A stretch of DNA of 64,000 nucleotides, from the NCBI GenBank assembly GCA_902705865.1, contig CACSIO010000061.1:212216-276215 (forward strand). Direction: 5' to 3'. The DNA is from BD1-7 clade bacterium. GTDB taxonomy: Bacteria; Pseudomonadota; Gammaproteobacteria; Pseudomonadales; DT-91. The first letter of the stretch is position 1, and each line of letters starts with the position of its first letter. The position numbers and the translations under genes are program-made. Under the pieces are notes generated by a model. The model was not told the DNA's origin and made no database searches. It saw only the letters and a list, made by a program, of their open reading frames with translations. This document shows positions 47,972 to 57,865 of this stretch, piece after piece.

Positions 47972-48623
47972 ATTGTCTCCGAAGATGGTATTCGATCGTA
48001 TTATGCTGATTCGCTGAGCCCTTAACGCGGGCTGAGTAATTGGCGATATTGATTTGAACAAGGTTGTTTGTATTTGCAACCTTGGTACAAGCAATCTGAG
48101 CAGGGTGTTAATCCGCAATGCTTGGTTTTGGTCTGCGGCAGAAATGCCTTAGCATCACGCTAAGGCAGTGGGTGCCAATGAGCATTGTTGTGGTGCCCAG
48201 TTGATCTCAAAGCCTGCTATCAGCCGCTATCAATTGTAGCGACGAAGTTTAGCCTAGTTCAGCAGTTATAACTACTGTGACTAACGATCGCACCTGCGGG
48301 CAACCGGTGTTTAATGATTTATAACGTTGAGAACCACGTATTTTGACAGTGCTTAATCCAAACAATTGCGTGTATCGCTTACACTGTCACTAATCGGCTT
48401 TTCTTTTTATGTCGTTGCTGGTCAATAGCTGTGCAGTTGTCAGTGGGTGTGCCGGCAAGCATGCCGATAAAAAAGCCTGTTAAAAAAATCGTGCAGCTAC
48501 ATTTTTAACAGGTTCCCTTATATACTCTGCGCGCTTGCTTGCCAGTATGCGGTAGGCGTTTTTGCATGGCATCGTCGCTGGGTCGTCGCGACATATCGAT
48601 AACAAAACGGAGTCTGTGCGTCA
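47972..48623. other. Long divergent regulatory region, pepA and lptFG
   Basis: 652 bp with no gene. It holds several hairpins: CAAGGTTG/CAACCTTG at 48059-48084, a 9-bp perfect stem at 48145-48167, and CCTGTTAAAAA/TTTTTAACAGG at 48476-48512. TATACT at 48521 is a candidate -10 for lptF. A small RNA could hide here but no strong terminator supports one. Confidence 0.4.
48145..48167. repeat. Short perfect hairpin upstream of pepA
   Basis: TGCCTTAGC-ATCAC-GCTAAGGCA, a 9-bp perfect stem with a 5-base loop, about 175 bp upstream of the pepA ATG. No T-run in either direction, so it is more likely an operator or leader structure than a terminator. Confidence 0.45.
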
Positions 48624-49727
48624 GTGCGTGTTTTTCGTTATTTATTCAAAGAAGTGTTGGGCAGCTTTGTTGGTGTGTCGACACTGCTAATTGTTATTTT
48701 TGTGAGCTCAACATTCGTTCGCTATTTGGCTGATGCTGCCAGCGGTCGCTTGCCGTCTGATATTGTCTTCGCCGTACTGATGTATCGCTTGCCTGGGTTT
48801 TTAGAGCTTATTGTGCCTCTGTCGCTGTTCCTCGGTGTAATGCTCGCCTTTGGACGTTTGTATGTCGAAAGTGAAATGATCGTTTTGCAGGCCTGTGGAT
48901 TGTCGAAAATGCGGCTGATGATGTATAGCCAAGGCTTGGCGGTTATCGTCATGGTGCTTGTGGCAGCATTGACGCTGTATATAGCCCCACTGGGAATGGA
49001 AAAATACTACGACGTTAAAGCCGAAGCAGAAACCCAAGGCAGTTTTAATACCGTTGTTGCCGGTAGTTTTAAGCAGTTTGGGGGGAGCGATGTTGTGCTG
49101 TATGCCGGTGAGGTTACTGATAACAAAACGCTGTTGTCGGATGTGTTTGTTGCCCAGAGTTTGAAAACTTCCGGCCCTAATAAGATCTCGTTGGTGAAGG
49201 CGAAAGAAGGGCGCATCGTCAACAAAGATGGACACCGATATCTTGAACTTGAAGATGGCGTCCAAATCAGCGGTGACATTCAAACCAATGACCTTACCGT
49301 AACACGTTACGATATTTTTGGTTATTTAGTGGAAGAGCAGCAGGACGAAGAAGGGCCGTTGGCTATATCCGATATTGATGCCAAGAGCACGGTTGACTTA
49401 ATTGGCAGTAAAAAACGCAAGGAACAAGCCGCTTTGCAATGGCGTATCGGTTTACCGTTTATGGTGCCCGTGATCGCATTGATTGCGTTTGCGATGAGTG
49501 AAACCAGCCATAGACGGGGGCGTTATTTCAAATTACTCCCGGGTATTATTCTGTATTTTGTCTATTTCGTCAGCGCCACAGGGGTTAAAACACTGATTGA
49601 GGACGGCAAGATGCCAGCGGATTTGGGCCTCTGGCCGGTACATTTGTTATTTTTACTCGTCGGTTTTGGCATTTTGTTTATGTCCGAAATACGCCATCGA
49701 CTGTTTCATCGAGGTAAAGGCGCATGA
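48624..49727 (+). CDS. lptF: LPS export permease LptF
   Basis: 367 residues. Three N-terminal helices, a periplasmic beta-jellyroll (about 130-265) and three C-terminal helices. MRVFRYLFKEVLGSFVGVST and FLELIVPLSLFLGVMLAFGR are typical of LptF. With LptG it forms the LptB2FG ABC exporter that moves lipopolysaccharide from the inner membrane onto the Lpt bridge. Start GTG 48624 with GGAG 11 bases upstream. Overlaps lptG by 4 bases. Confidence 0.93.
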   Translation: MRVFRYLFKEVLGSFVGVSTLLIVIFVSSTFVRYLADAASGRLPSDIVFAVLMYRLPGFLELIVPLSLFLGVMLAFGRLYVESEMIVLQACGLSKMRLMMYSQGLAVIVMVLVAALTLYIAPLGMEKYYDVKAEAETQGSFNTVVAGSFKQFGGSDVVLYAGEVTDNKTLLSDVFVAQSLKTSGPNKISLVKAKEGRIVNKDGHRYLELEDGVQISGDIQTNDLTVTRYDIFGYLVEEQQDEEGPLAISDIDAKSTVDLIGSKKRKEQAALQWRIGLPFMVPVIALIAFAMSETSHRRGRYFKLLPGIILYFVYFVSATGVKTLIEDGKMPADLGLWPVHLLFLLVGFGILFMSEIRHRLFHRGKGA

Positions 49728-50800
49728 AGATTATCAGCCGTTACGTCAGTCGGTCGGTTGCCGCTGCAACATTCGTTGTGCTTGTTGCGGTGGTTGGGTT
49801 GGATTTCGTATTCCGTTTGGTTGGCGATTTAGACAATATGAAGGGCTCGTATACCTTCGGTAAAGTCTTTGTCTACACCCTGATGGAGACGCCCCTGCAG
49901 CTATACAGCCTAATGCCATTAGCGGCCATGATCGGATGTTTGGTCGGTTTGGGATCCTTGGCCGGCTCGAGCGAGTTGATTGTTATACGGGCAACTGGAG
50001 TGTCGACGCTACGCCTAACCTGGCTAGCCTTGAAACCAGCACTCGCGTTTTTGTTAATGACGATGGCGATTGGTGAATATGTTGCACCGGCAGCCGAGGA
50101 ATACGGTAATTCCGTACGTGCTACAGCGCGGGCGGGGCAAAAACAAATCGATCTGCGTTCGGTGTTTTGGGTGCGTGACGGCAACAATTTTATCTTTGTT
50201 CGGGTTGTTCGTCCCGACGGTGAAATGCATGGCGTGAATATTTTTGAGTTTGATGATGATCAATCGCTAACCATGATCCGGCGCGCCAATAAGGCGACTT
50301 ATGAAGATGGCCAATGGTTGCTGAAAAACGTTCGTATCACAGATCTCAAAAACGTTGACGGTTTGCCCGTTGAAATCGGTAGCCATCAACAAAAGCAAAT
50401 GATGTGGAAGAGCGACTTGCAGCCGGCATTGTTAAGTATTGCGGCAGCCAAGCCAACAGACCTGCAAATGCAGCAACTTTGGACGTATATCAGTTATCTT
50501 GACGACCAAAGTCTCAATAGCGTTGTTTACCAGTTAGCCTTTTGGGAAAAGGTATTTTACCCGCTGGTCATGGTGAGCTTGGTGCTAATCGGTATAGCGT
50601 TTGTCTTCGGGCCTCTGCGCCAGGTAACGATGGGGTATCGCATATTCTGGGGTGTATTGGTGGGTGTTTTGGTTAAAACACTTCAGAACGCATTGGGCCC
50701 GGTAAGTATCGTATTTGGGTTTTCGCCGGTGATGGCGATGGCGGTTCCGGCGTTTGTATGTATGGGCATCGGTTTTATTCTGCTGCGCAGGGTGCGCTAA
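49724..50800 (+). CDS. lptG: LPS export permease LptG
   Basis: 358 residues with the same six-helix plus jellyroll plan as LptF. MKIISRYVSRSVAAATFVVL, TLMETPLQLYSLMPLAAMIG and the C-terminal VFGPLRQVTMGYRIFWGVLV match LptG. The ATG overlaps the lptF stop (ATGA), giving translational coupling. No clear terminator follows. Confidence 0.93.
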   Translation: MKIISRYVSRSVAAATFVVLVAVVGLDFVFRLVGDLDNMKGSYTFGKVFVYTLMETPLQLYSLMPLAAMIGCLVGLGSLAGSSELIVIRATGVSTLRLTWLALKPALAFLLMTMAIGEYVAPAAEEYGNSVRATARAGQKQIDLRSVFWVRDGNNFIFVRVVRPDGEMHGVNIFEFDDDQSLTMIRRANKATYEDGQWLLKNVRITDLKNVDGLPVEIGSHQQKQMMWKSDLQPALLSIAAAKPTDLQMQQLWTYISYLDDQSLNSVVYQLAFWEKVFYPLVMVSLVLIGIAFVFGPLRQVTMGYRIFWGVLVGVLVKTLQNALGPVSIVFGFSPVMAMAVPAFVCMGIGFILLRRVR

Positions 50801-50880
50801 TACAGCAGGGCAGTAAGACGCGCGGCTGCGCTTTTTCAATGCGTTGAAATAACCCAGTCGCGGTAGTTCTTTAGCAAGAC

Positions 50881-52344
50881 TTAGCCGTCATTTTCGCGAT
50901 TCAACAGCGTCGGTGTTTCTGCAATAACACCTTGCTCAAAACGTTCTGATAAATCCTTCATCGCATCAAATACACCTTGCACATCGTTGGCATCATGAAA
51001 CAGGTGTGTCGATATCCTGATCGGATACTCCGTCTCTGGCGCTCCTCGATACGTAACCGGTGTTGCAGTATTGCGCACGATGTAGCCGTAGTCTTCGTAG
51101 AGTTTTGATACGAAAAGGTCGCTGATGTCTTTGTTATCGCGATCATGGGCAAATGGCGTGAATGTGGTTAGCGCTGACAATAGCGTGCTGTGCCCGCTGG
51201 GCGAATATAGGCTCTCATTGCCCCAGTGCTCGATAATGCGTTGTTTCATCTGTGCGCCAAGGTCATGTACTGTATACCGCTCGATATTATCTCGGCCAAT
51301 CTGTCGCCAAAAATCACACACATTGGTTAATGCCATCGCAGCCGGGTAGTTAGGGTTGCCGTGAGGCTGGAGGAAATCCCCAATGTCGTATTCGCCGCGT
51401 TCGCCATCCGGTGCTGGAGGGGTTCGATCTTCACGGTAATAATCGCTGACTGTTGGATAGAAACGCGGTAGCGGAATCGGATTGTTGTCGCTTACTTGAT
51501 TGCGCAAATACCAGATGCCCGTTCCTCCCGGGCCACACTGCCATTTATGGCCAGCGCCACAAAAAAAGTCGATGCCTAGCGTATTAAAGTCGAGGTCAAA
51601 CATACCGGTTGCATGGGCGCCGTCGACCACGCTGTGTATTGACCATCCGTATTGGTTGTAGGTATCAATCAACAGGTCTACAAGTGCTCGAATCGGCAGC
51701 ATCGTGCCGGTTGTGAACGTCGGGGCAGAAAACGCGATCAGCTTTACGCGTTCACCGTACGAAAGAATGGCACGTTGAAAACGTTCGATATAGTCGTCTG
51801 GAGTCTGATTTTCGCCAACGGGTAGGGGTACTTTAATTACTTCAATCGCTTTACGATCGGCCAATAGCTGCAGGGGCGCGAGTAATCCAGGGTGCTCTTG
51901 ATCCGTTGTTAGTACCACGTCACCGGCTTTTAGTGTCAGGCCGCTCAAGGACAGAGTGAGGCCGTAGGTGGTGTTTCCTGAGATCACAATCTCATCGGTG
52001 CTACAGCCAAAACTTAGTGCTAATCGACCGCGTGCGTATTCAAGGCGGTTCGATGTATTACCGAGTCGATCTCTAGGGTTGCGCGCGATCAGTCGGTTGT
52101 CTTGACTGAGCGCCGCGAGTATATGCTTCGGCATTGATCCGGTGGTTCCTACATTCATGTAGGTTGTATCTTGATCGAGAATAAAAGCCTGTTTCAGGCG
52201 TTCCCAATCAGGTCGTGTCGTCGGTGCGGTGAGTGCATAGGGTTCTTCAGCGAGTGTTTCCGCAAAAATATGATGCATCGGTAGCAGTGCGGCGCTTGTG
52301 CCAGCAGTTAATAGAAAGTCACGACGATTGAGTAACGGAGGCAT
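50881..52344 (-). CDS. Tat-exported class V aminotransferase-fold protein
   Basis: About 487 residues from ATG 52344, which has AGAGGA 8 bases upstream; a longer frame to 52557 adds 71 low-complexity residues before the signal. The start LLNRRDFLLTAGTSAALLPM is a twin-arginine signal, so the protein folds with its cofactor in the cytosol and is exported. The body is a class V aminotransferase / isopenicillin N epimerase-like PLP enzyme: SGNTTYGLTLSLSGL, SVVDGAHATGMFDL and the PLP Lys in CGAGHKWQCGPGGTG. Substrate unknown. Periplasmic PLP enzymes of this class are uncommon. Confidence 0.82.
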   Translation of the reverse strand: MPPLLNRRDFLLTAGTSAALLPMHHIFAETLAEEPYALTAPTTRPDWERLKQAFILDQDTTYMNVGTTGSMPKHILAALSQDNRLIARNPRDRLGNTSNRLEYARGRLALSFGCSTDEIVISGNTTYGLTLSLSGLTLKAGDVVLTTDQEHPGLLAPLQLLADRKAIEVIKVPLPVGENQTPDDYIERFQRAILSYGERVKLIAFSAPTFTTGTMLPIRALVDLLIDTYNQYGWSIHSVVDGAHATGMFDLDFNTLGIDFFCGAGHKWQCGPGGTGIWYLRNQVSDNNPIPLPRFYPTVSDYYREDRTPPAPDGERGEYDIGDFLQPHGNPNYPAAMALTNVCDFWRQIGRDNIERYTVHDLGAQMKQRIIEHWGNESLYSPSGHSTLLSALTTFTPFAHDRDNKDISDLFVSKLYEDYGYIVRNTATPVTYRGAPETEYPIRISTHLFHDANDVQGVFDAMKDLSERFEQGVIAETPTLLNRENDG

Positions 52345-52647
52345 GGGCAATTCCTCTTGCCGAGGTAAATGAACCGCGGCTAGATTGCCGCCAATGGAAT
52401 GTTCCTTTTCATCAGCTGTGATAGAGAGATGTGGCGTTAAGTTCCCGTTTGATGTCGGTGTTGGGAGCTGGTCGTGTATATGCGATTCAATGGGGCGCAG
52501 GGGAGGTTGAAAGGCAGGAGGGGAATGCAAACAGAGCGTTAGTGAGGGTTTCTGCAAACGACGGCGCTGATGCCAGCGCCGGTACTATGTTTTTCGGTAT
52601 CTATTTATTAGCGGGGAGACGCAAATGCGTTGCCGGGCGTAACCCTA
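52345..52647. other. Intergenic stretch upstream of the aminotransferase-like gene
   Basis: About 300 bp, which is in part an open extension of the aminotransferase frame but lacks protein-like composition. It should contain that gene's promoter. No other feature seen. Confidence 0.35.
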
Positions 52648-53118
52648 CTATTTTTCGCGTTTATTGAGTAAGACGGTTTGGGTACCCGATACTTTATCAT
52701 GCCAACTTTGTTTGTCTTTACTGAAGAGCACCCATAAATAGCCTAGGCCGAGAAACCCTGCTGATATAAAGGCTGCAAAAAATCGGATGTAAGCCTGACG
52801 CCAGCTGATGCGGTTGTTGTCGGTGTTATCAATTCGAATGCGCCATGCCTGCATGCCGAGCGTTTGGCCGTTTTTAACCCACAAGTAGGTAAAGAACAGG
52901 CTCATAACCGTTAGGTTTGTGAGAAAACTAATCCACTGCCAAATACCTTGCATGGCGCGTTCGCCGTGAACATGGGTACTAGAGCTATTGGCCATTTCAA
53001 GGCCGAGCACAATCGCTGTGGTTGCAAGTAACACGGCGGTCACAAGAAATGCGTCGTAAAACATCGCTGCTAGTCGACGCAGTAGGCTTGGGGTTCCGAT
53101 AATTTGGGGTTCTTGCAT
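52648..53118 (-). CDS. RDD-family membrane protein
   Basis: 156 residues with three or four membrane helices. RDD pattern: SLLRRLAAMFYDAFLVTAVL (the Arg and Asp of the name), GQTLGMQAWRIRIDN and the C-terminal KQSWHDKVSGTQTV. Function of the family is poorly known; some members affect ion exchange. On the minus strand, upstream of the aminotransferase-like gene by 303 bp, and divergent from the two-component genes. Confidence 0.85.
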   Translation of the reverse strand: MQEPQIIGTPSLLRRLAAMFYDAFLVTAVLLATTAIVLGLEMANSSSTHVHGERAMQGIWQWISFLTNLTVMSLFFTYLWVKNGQTLGMQAWRIRIDNTDNNRISWRQAYIRFFAAFISAGFLGLGYLWVLFSKDKQSWHDKVSGTQTVLLNKREK

Positions 53119-53342
53119 TTTATACTCGTCTTTGATGTTGCCTCGCTGAACGGCGGCGAGTATAGCCCGCGCGGGGCTTTGCTAAAAGACCCCAAATGTG
53201 TATGTTTAACAATATTGTAATCAGCGATCGAAAGGTTATTGATTATAGTGGTTGCCTTGCCCGTTCCGCATGGCGGCTAAATGCGGAGAGACGGGCACTC
53301 CCGCCTTGGATTAAAACAATAAATCGGCTACGGAATCCATGT

Positions 53343-54026
53343 ATGCAAGATCTGGTGAAAATCCTGTTGATTGAAGATGATCTGCAAGTCTCTGAATTTA
53401 TCAGTGACGGATTGCAGAATCAGGAATATGCAGTTGAAGTCGCGCGTGATGGCGATACGGGCAAGTCGATGGCAATTGATCGCCATTACGATCTGCTGAT
53501 TGTTGATCGTATGCTGCCGGGCTGCGATGGCATCAATATTGTTGAAACAGTGCGTGCCAAGGGGAATCGTGTGCCTGTGCTGTTTTTAAGTGCACTTGGG
53601 GATGTCGACGATCGTGTTGACGGCCTGAAGGCGGGCGGTGACGATTATTTGGTGAAACCGTTTGCGATGGAGGAGCTGCTAGCCCGCATCGAGGTATTAT
53701 TGCGCCGTAAAGATGCGATCGCGACCACGCGTTTGAAAGTGGGTGAGCTGGAGCTCGATTTACTGACACAAAAAGTCACGCGTGAAGGCCAAGCGCTCAA
53801 TCTGCAGCCGCGAGAATTCCGGTTGTTGGAATACTTGATGAAGCATGCAGGGCAGGTTGTTACCCGTACGATGCTGTTGGAAAACGTCTGGGAATATCAT
53901 TTTGACCCACAAACGAACGTCATCGATGTGCACGTCAGCCGTTTACGCCAAAAAATCGATAAAGATTTCGATAAACCTATGCTCAGTACCATTCGTGGTG
54001 CCGGCTACATGCTAAATGCGGCCTAA
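53343..54026 (+). CDS. OmpR-family response regulator
   Basis: About 227 residues from ATG 53343 (MQDLVKILLIEDD); the frame extends upstream to 53196 but the extra 49 residues are not receiver-like. Receiver: LLIEDD acidic pocket, phospho-Asp in LLIVDRMLPG, Lys in DYLVKPF. Winged-helix output: LQPREFRLLEYLMKHAGQVV and VIDVHVSRLRQKID. It forms a two-component operon with the kinase 41 bp downstream. Closest in layout to QseB/CusR-type regulators. Confidence 0.93.
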   Translation: MQDLVKILLIEDDLQVSEFISDGLQNQEYAVEVARDGDTGKSMAIDRHYDLLIVDRMLPGCDGINIVETVRAKGNRVPVLFLSALGDVDDRVDGLKAGGDDYLVKPFAMEELLARIEVLLRRKDAIATTRLKVGELELDLLTQKVTREGQALNLQPREFRLLEYLMKHAGQVVTRTMLLENVWEYHFDPQTNVIDVHVSRLRQKIDKDFDKPMLSTIRGAGYMLNAA

Positions 54027-54067
54027 TTGGCCGATTGCTACCCCTTTCACAATTGATGCTTTGCTGA

Positions 54068-55486
54068 ATGCCGATGATGCGTAACCGTATTTTTGCTCGC
54101 TACACTTTCCGATTCATGATGGGCTATGTAGCGAGCCTGAGTGTGGCCGTGTTTGTGCTGCTAGCATCATTCTATGTTTTCTATTCTTTCGATTATTTTA
54201 CTGACGTCAATAACTCCCTCGAAAACGAACTGGATCTGCTGCAAAGCGAATACCGCCAAGGTGGTGTTGCCGCCGTTGAGCGTCTTGAAGCTGAGCGGCA
54301 GGCTAATACCAAGTTTGTGCGATTCGCATACATACTGGTGGATAAAGACAACCACAAAGTCGCCGGCGATCTCACGCGGTGGCCCGATTACACAACGTGG
54401 AGCGACGGCTGGCTGAGCTTTGAAATGCGATTCCCGGATTGGACCGGAAAAATGCAGGCGTTTAACTTCGTTGCTCGTAAGCGTGTCGTTGCCGATGGCC
54501 GTAAGTTGATGGTCGCAAGGGTTTCGGATGATGTGCGCCAAAATATTCGTTTGGTTGGCGCAACGCTTTTCTGGAGTATGGTCATTATGACTGTGCTGGG
54601 ATTGATCGGTGCATCGATTATCTCCTTTATGAGTCTTGCCCGTATTGAATCGATTAACCAAAGCATTCGCACGATTATGGCCGGTGATTTGAGTGAGCGA
54701 ATACCGGTACAAGAGCCCGCTGATGATTTTCAAATGTTGGCGAAACACCTGAATGTGATGTTTGAACGTATCGAAAACTCCATGAATGATGTGCGTCAGG
54801 TGTCTGATAATATCGCGCACGATTTGCGCACGCCCCTTACACGTTTGCGCAATAAACTATCGACACTCGAATCACGCTCTGCGCCGCACAACCGCGAAAT
54901 GGTGCAAGAGATGCTGGCCGAAGCTGATAGCTTGTTAGCGACGTTTTCTGCCTTGTTGCGCATTGCACAGATTGAAAGCGGCAAACAACAGTCAGCGTTT
55001 GCCTCGTTAGAATTAAGTGAATTGCTGATGGACGTGGTTGAGCTCTACGAACCATTGGCCTTTGATAAAGATATTGATATGTCCTCGCGTATCGAAACAC
55101 TCGCAACTATCAATGGCGATAAAGATTTGCTGTTTCAAATGTTTGTGAACGTCATCGATAACGCCATCAAATACACACCCGAAGGGGGAAAAATTCACGT
55201 TCAGTTGGAATCTGATGGCATGTTTGCACAAGTTGTTGTTGCTGATAACGGGCCGGGTATCAGTGCCAACAAATACAGCAAGGTTTTTCAGCGTTTTTAC
55301 CGAGTAGAGGCCAGTCGAAGTGTGCAGCCGGGCAATGGCTTGGGCCTAAGTTTGGTGAAGGCGGTAGCCAATCGACATAACGGCGATGTGATTCTCAGTG
55401 ACAGTCGGCATTATCATTCGCAGGCAGAGCGCCCAGGGTTATGTGTGCGGGTAGAGATCCCGTTGGCTCAGCCATTAGCGGGTTAA
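54068..55486 (+). CDS. HAMP-domain sensor histidine kinase
   Basis: 472 residues. Membrane helices near residues 15-40 and 165-185 enclose a periplasmic sensor of about 125 residues. HAMP (about 185-240) follows, then the H box DNIAHDLRTPLTRLRN, N box VNVIDNAIKYTP, and G boxes VVADNGPGIS and GNGLGLSLVKA. It phosphorylates the response regulator upstream. Signal unknown. Three ATGs are close together at the start (54068, 54074, 54077) without a strong ribosome site. Confidence 0.93.
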   Translation: MPMMRNRIFARYTFRFMMGYVASLSVAVFVLLASFYVFYSFDYFTDVNNSLENELDLLQSEYRQGGVAAVERLEAERQANTKFVRFAYILVDKDNHKVAGDLTRWPDYTTWSDGWLSFEMRFPDWTGKMQAFNFVARKRVVADGRKLMVARVSDDVRQNIRLVGATLFWSMVIMTVLGLIGASIISFMSLARIESINQSIRTIMAGDLSERIPVQEPADDFQMLAKHLNVMFERIENSMNDVRQVSDNIAHDLRTPLTRLRNKLSTLESRSAPHNREMVQEMLAEADSLLATFSALLRIAQIESGKQQSAFASLELSELLMDVVELYEPLAFDKDIDMSSRIETLATINGDKDLLFQMFVNVIDNAIKYTPEGGKIHVQLESDGMFAQVVVADNGPGISANKYSKVFQRFYRVEASRSVQPGNGLGLSLVKAVANRHNGDVILSDSRHYHSQAERPGLCVRVEIPLAQPLAG

Positions 55487-55521
55487 CGTATCGATAGATC
55501 TGAGGATGTTTGCGTCGGGAT

Positions 55522-55567
55522 GCTCAACACAAAGCTCAACACAAAGCTCAACTCAAAATTCAACTAA
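55522..55567. repeat. Short tandem repeat, 12-bp unit
   Basis: GCTCAACACAAA occurs twice exactly, then GCTCAACTCAAA and ATTCAACTAAGC as degraded copies, in the gap between convergent genes. It is a probable slippage-prone tract with no evident function. Confidence 0.7.
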
Positions 55568-55609
55568 GCCCTTGAAGCATTGACGTTGGCCGGTTCCCCG
55601 GCCTGCCTG

Positions 55610-56377
55610 TTAAGCCTCATCATCCAATTTAATATGATCGGTTGCCGGTGGTGGTGGCGCTTTTGATGGCTTTAGAGGTTCAAGGTCTGCGCCAGGCTCG
55701 GCCAGTGTCAACATACTGGTATCTGGCTCCGGTAATGGAATGTCAATATGATCGATATTGAGCGGTGCGCCGGAGTTGTCGAGCTGGATGTGCTGAGTAT
55801 CGGGCGCAGGTGGCGGAGCGGGGGCATGGTGGCCTTCGAGCAGATCAGCGCCGGGGGCCGCGGTTGATAGGGCGCTAGTATCGATTTCAGGGAGCGGCGG
55901 TGTTGCTTCAGCTGCAGGCACGTCAAACTGTGATGCCAAATGAATAGCCGATGTGTCGACATCCAATGCATCTACGTGTGGGCGCTCATCAGGTTTCAGC
56001 ACGTCGGTGCCTGCCGGTGCAAGCTCAATGGTTGCAGCTGCTGGCGAGGCTGGCGGTGTTGGTTTTACTGATACCGCAGGTTGCGCTGGTGCCGCCTGTT
56101 GAGGCGCTGGCTTCTCCGTCACAACGGCGGCAGCATGAACCTTGATGTAGATCTTTAGGCCCGCTTTTTTCAACGTGGCTTGTAGTTTTGCCGCAGTAGG
56201 CTTATCGATATTGCGTTTCAGCGCAACGACTTTACCAGAGAAAAAAGCACTGGCTTTTTCATCCGTTGTTTTAAACAGTTTGCAGAAATTGGCTCTAACT
56301 GCAGTATCGGCGCATCCATCAAGGGCTTCGCCGCGGAAAAATATATCGTAAGTTTGATCCGCTTGTGGGGCTGTCAT
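55610..56377 (-). CDS. Proline-rich repeat protein with an N-terminal small domain
   Basis: 255 residues, no signal peptide. Residues about 5-75 form a compact domain (YDIFFRGEALDGCADTAVRA, FSGKVVALKRNIDKPTAAKL, KKAGLKIYIKV) resembling the N-terminal module often found before DUF805 or similar membrane parts. The rest is Ala/Pro-rich with three related segments: DVDTSAIHLASQ, EIDTSALSTAAPGADL, and EPDTSMLTLAEPGADL, the latter two followed by (T)xHIxLD(N/D). Likely disordered with short binding motifs. Function unknown. Convergent with the kinase gene. Confidence 0.65.
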   Translation of the reverse strand: MTAPQADQTYDIFFRGEALDGCADTAVRANFCKLFKTTDEKASAFFSGKVVALKRNIDKPTAAKLQATLKKAGLKIYIKVHAAAVVTEKPAPQQAAPAQPAVSVKPTPPASPAAATIELAPAGTDVLKPDERPHVDALDVDTSAIHLASQFDVPAAEATPPLPEIDTSALSTAAPGADLLEGHHAPAPPPAPDTQHIQLDNSGAPLNIDHIDIPLPEPDTSMLTLAEPGADLEPLKPSKAPPPPATDHIKLDDEA

Positions 56378-56610
56378 ATTTCACCTGTAGCACGGGTTCA
56401 ATTGTTGTTATGATAGCGAGTCGTTGAGTAAGCATGTAGTTTTTTGTTAGGTTGTTCAAGTGGTTATGGCGGCAAAAGTAAGCAGCTGTGGTGTTACTGA
56501 TCGATTTTGCTATCAATGGCTCGTGTTTGCATTTGTGGTCACACATGTTCAACACTTTGTAGTGCCCTCTGGCCAGACACCATCATTCCAAATAGGAAGC
56601 GCAGGATTCA

Positions 56611-57696
56611 ATGAAGCCGTCTGAAACATCGTCAACCTATGTGCCAACCCGGTTTGCTAAATCCCTGTTAAAACTGGCTGAGCAACGGAACTTCGATATC
56701 AGCCAGATTTTGGTAAATGCAGGTATTGAATTCAATCCGCTTGATATTGCCTCGCCAAAGCATATTTCTGCGATTCACTACAGCCGCATTTATCAACAAA
56801 TTTTGGCTCTGCTGCAGGATGATAGTTTTGGTATGCCACCGGGAAAAGGTATGAGTGCCGGTGCGTTCAAGATGATGTGTTACGCGATTATTCATTGCGA
56901 AACGCTACAGAAAGCAGTGCGTCGTTTGAATGAATTCATTGAAGTATTTTACGATCCTGAATTGCATCTCTCCATGACGGTGCAAGGTAATACCGTTACC
57001 GTTTCTTACCCCAATTACAAACTCACCAATATTGTAAAAGGGCAGGCCGGCGAGGCTTATGGATTAGCGCTTTGGCATCGTTTCTTTAGCTGGCTGATTG
57101 GTATGTCGATTGACGTCAGCGATGTGCGACTGGTGTCGGAGCGCCCACCCAATGCCGATAGCTATCAACGACTGTTCGGTGCCCCCGTTCATTTCGATGC
57201 GACGCAGAACGGCTTTGATTTCAGTATTCGCTATCTAGAGTTTCCGCTCGCGCAGACTGAGGCAAGTTTGAAAGATTTTTTGCGCACCGCTCCGTATCAG
57301 ATGATGGTGGAGCCGCAAGAGGCAGAATCCAGCGAACTCATCTCAAATGTGCGCCGTGTGATGGGGTATGACTTGAGCCAAGGGTTTCCAAGCTTTGAGG
57401 TTGTTGCGGAGGCGCTGAATATGTCGCCGCCTACCTTGCGTCGACATTTGCGCAAGGAGGGCGTGAGCTATCAAAAGCTCAAGGATCAATGCCGAAAAGA
57501 TGCAGCCATTGCGTATCTCAGCCGTCCAGAGCTATCAGTGAGTGCCGTCGCTGCATTAATGGGTTTCACGGATCCGAGCGCATTTCATCGTTCCTTCAAA
57601 AAATGGACGGGCTTTACGCCAGGCCAGTATCGCGCCAACGAATTTGCGATTGAAGACGGTGACGATAACAACACTGGCGTCGCCAGCGAGGCTTGA
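56611..57696 (+). CDS. AraC-family regulator with arabinose-binding-type N-terminus
   Basis: 361 residues. The N-terminal region (GMSAGAFKMMCYAIIHCETL, then QKAVRRLNEFIEVF) is the sensor of the AraC/OruR group common in proteobacterial catabolic operons. The C-terminal AraC HTH is FEVVAEALNMSPPTLRRHLR plus VSAVAALMGFTDPSAFHRSF, ending KWTGFTPGQYR. Located 248 bp upstream of the fad-type operon on the same strand; it may control it, since relatives regulate lipid or hydrophobic-acid catabolism. That link is inference. Confidence 0.88.
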   Translation: MKPSETSSTYVPTRFAKSLLKLAEQRNFDISQILVNAGIEFNPLDIASPKHISAIHYSRIYQQILALLQDDSFGMPPGKGMSAGAFKMMCYAIIHCETLQKAVRRLNEFIEVFYDPELHLSMTVQGNTVTVSYPNYKLTNIVKGQAGEAYGLALWHRFFSWLIGMSIDVSDVRLVSERPPNADSYQRLFGAPVHFDATQNGFDFSIRYLEFPLAQTEASLKDFLRTAPYQMMVEPQEAESSELISNVRRVMGYDLSQGFPSFEVVAEALNMSPPTLRRHLRKEGVSYQKLKDQCRKDAAIAYLSRPELSVSAVAALMGFTDPSAFHRSFKKWTGFTPGQYRANEFAIEDGDDNNTGVASEA

Positions 57697-57865
57697 TTCT
57701 TACGGGCTACTCGTTAGCTATAGCGCCTTTTGTTTTCATGCCCTCTGTGGGTGCTTCCTGCACCCATAAACTACATATGACCAGTTATGACAGCAATCTG
57801 GCCGATATTGGCCTTGCACTTTTAGGTCGATTCTATATTCTGCTCTGCTGTGAAAAAGCGGGGTT

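Noticed and set aside
50820..50836. Short GCGC hairpin followed by T-run after lptG
   Set aside because: Only a 4-bp stem; too weak to call a terminator.
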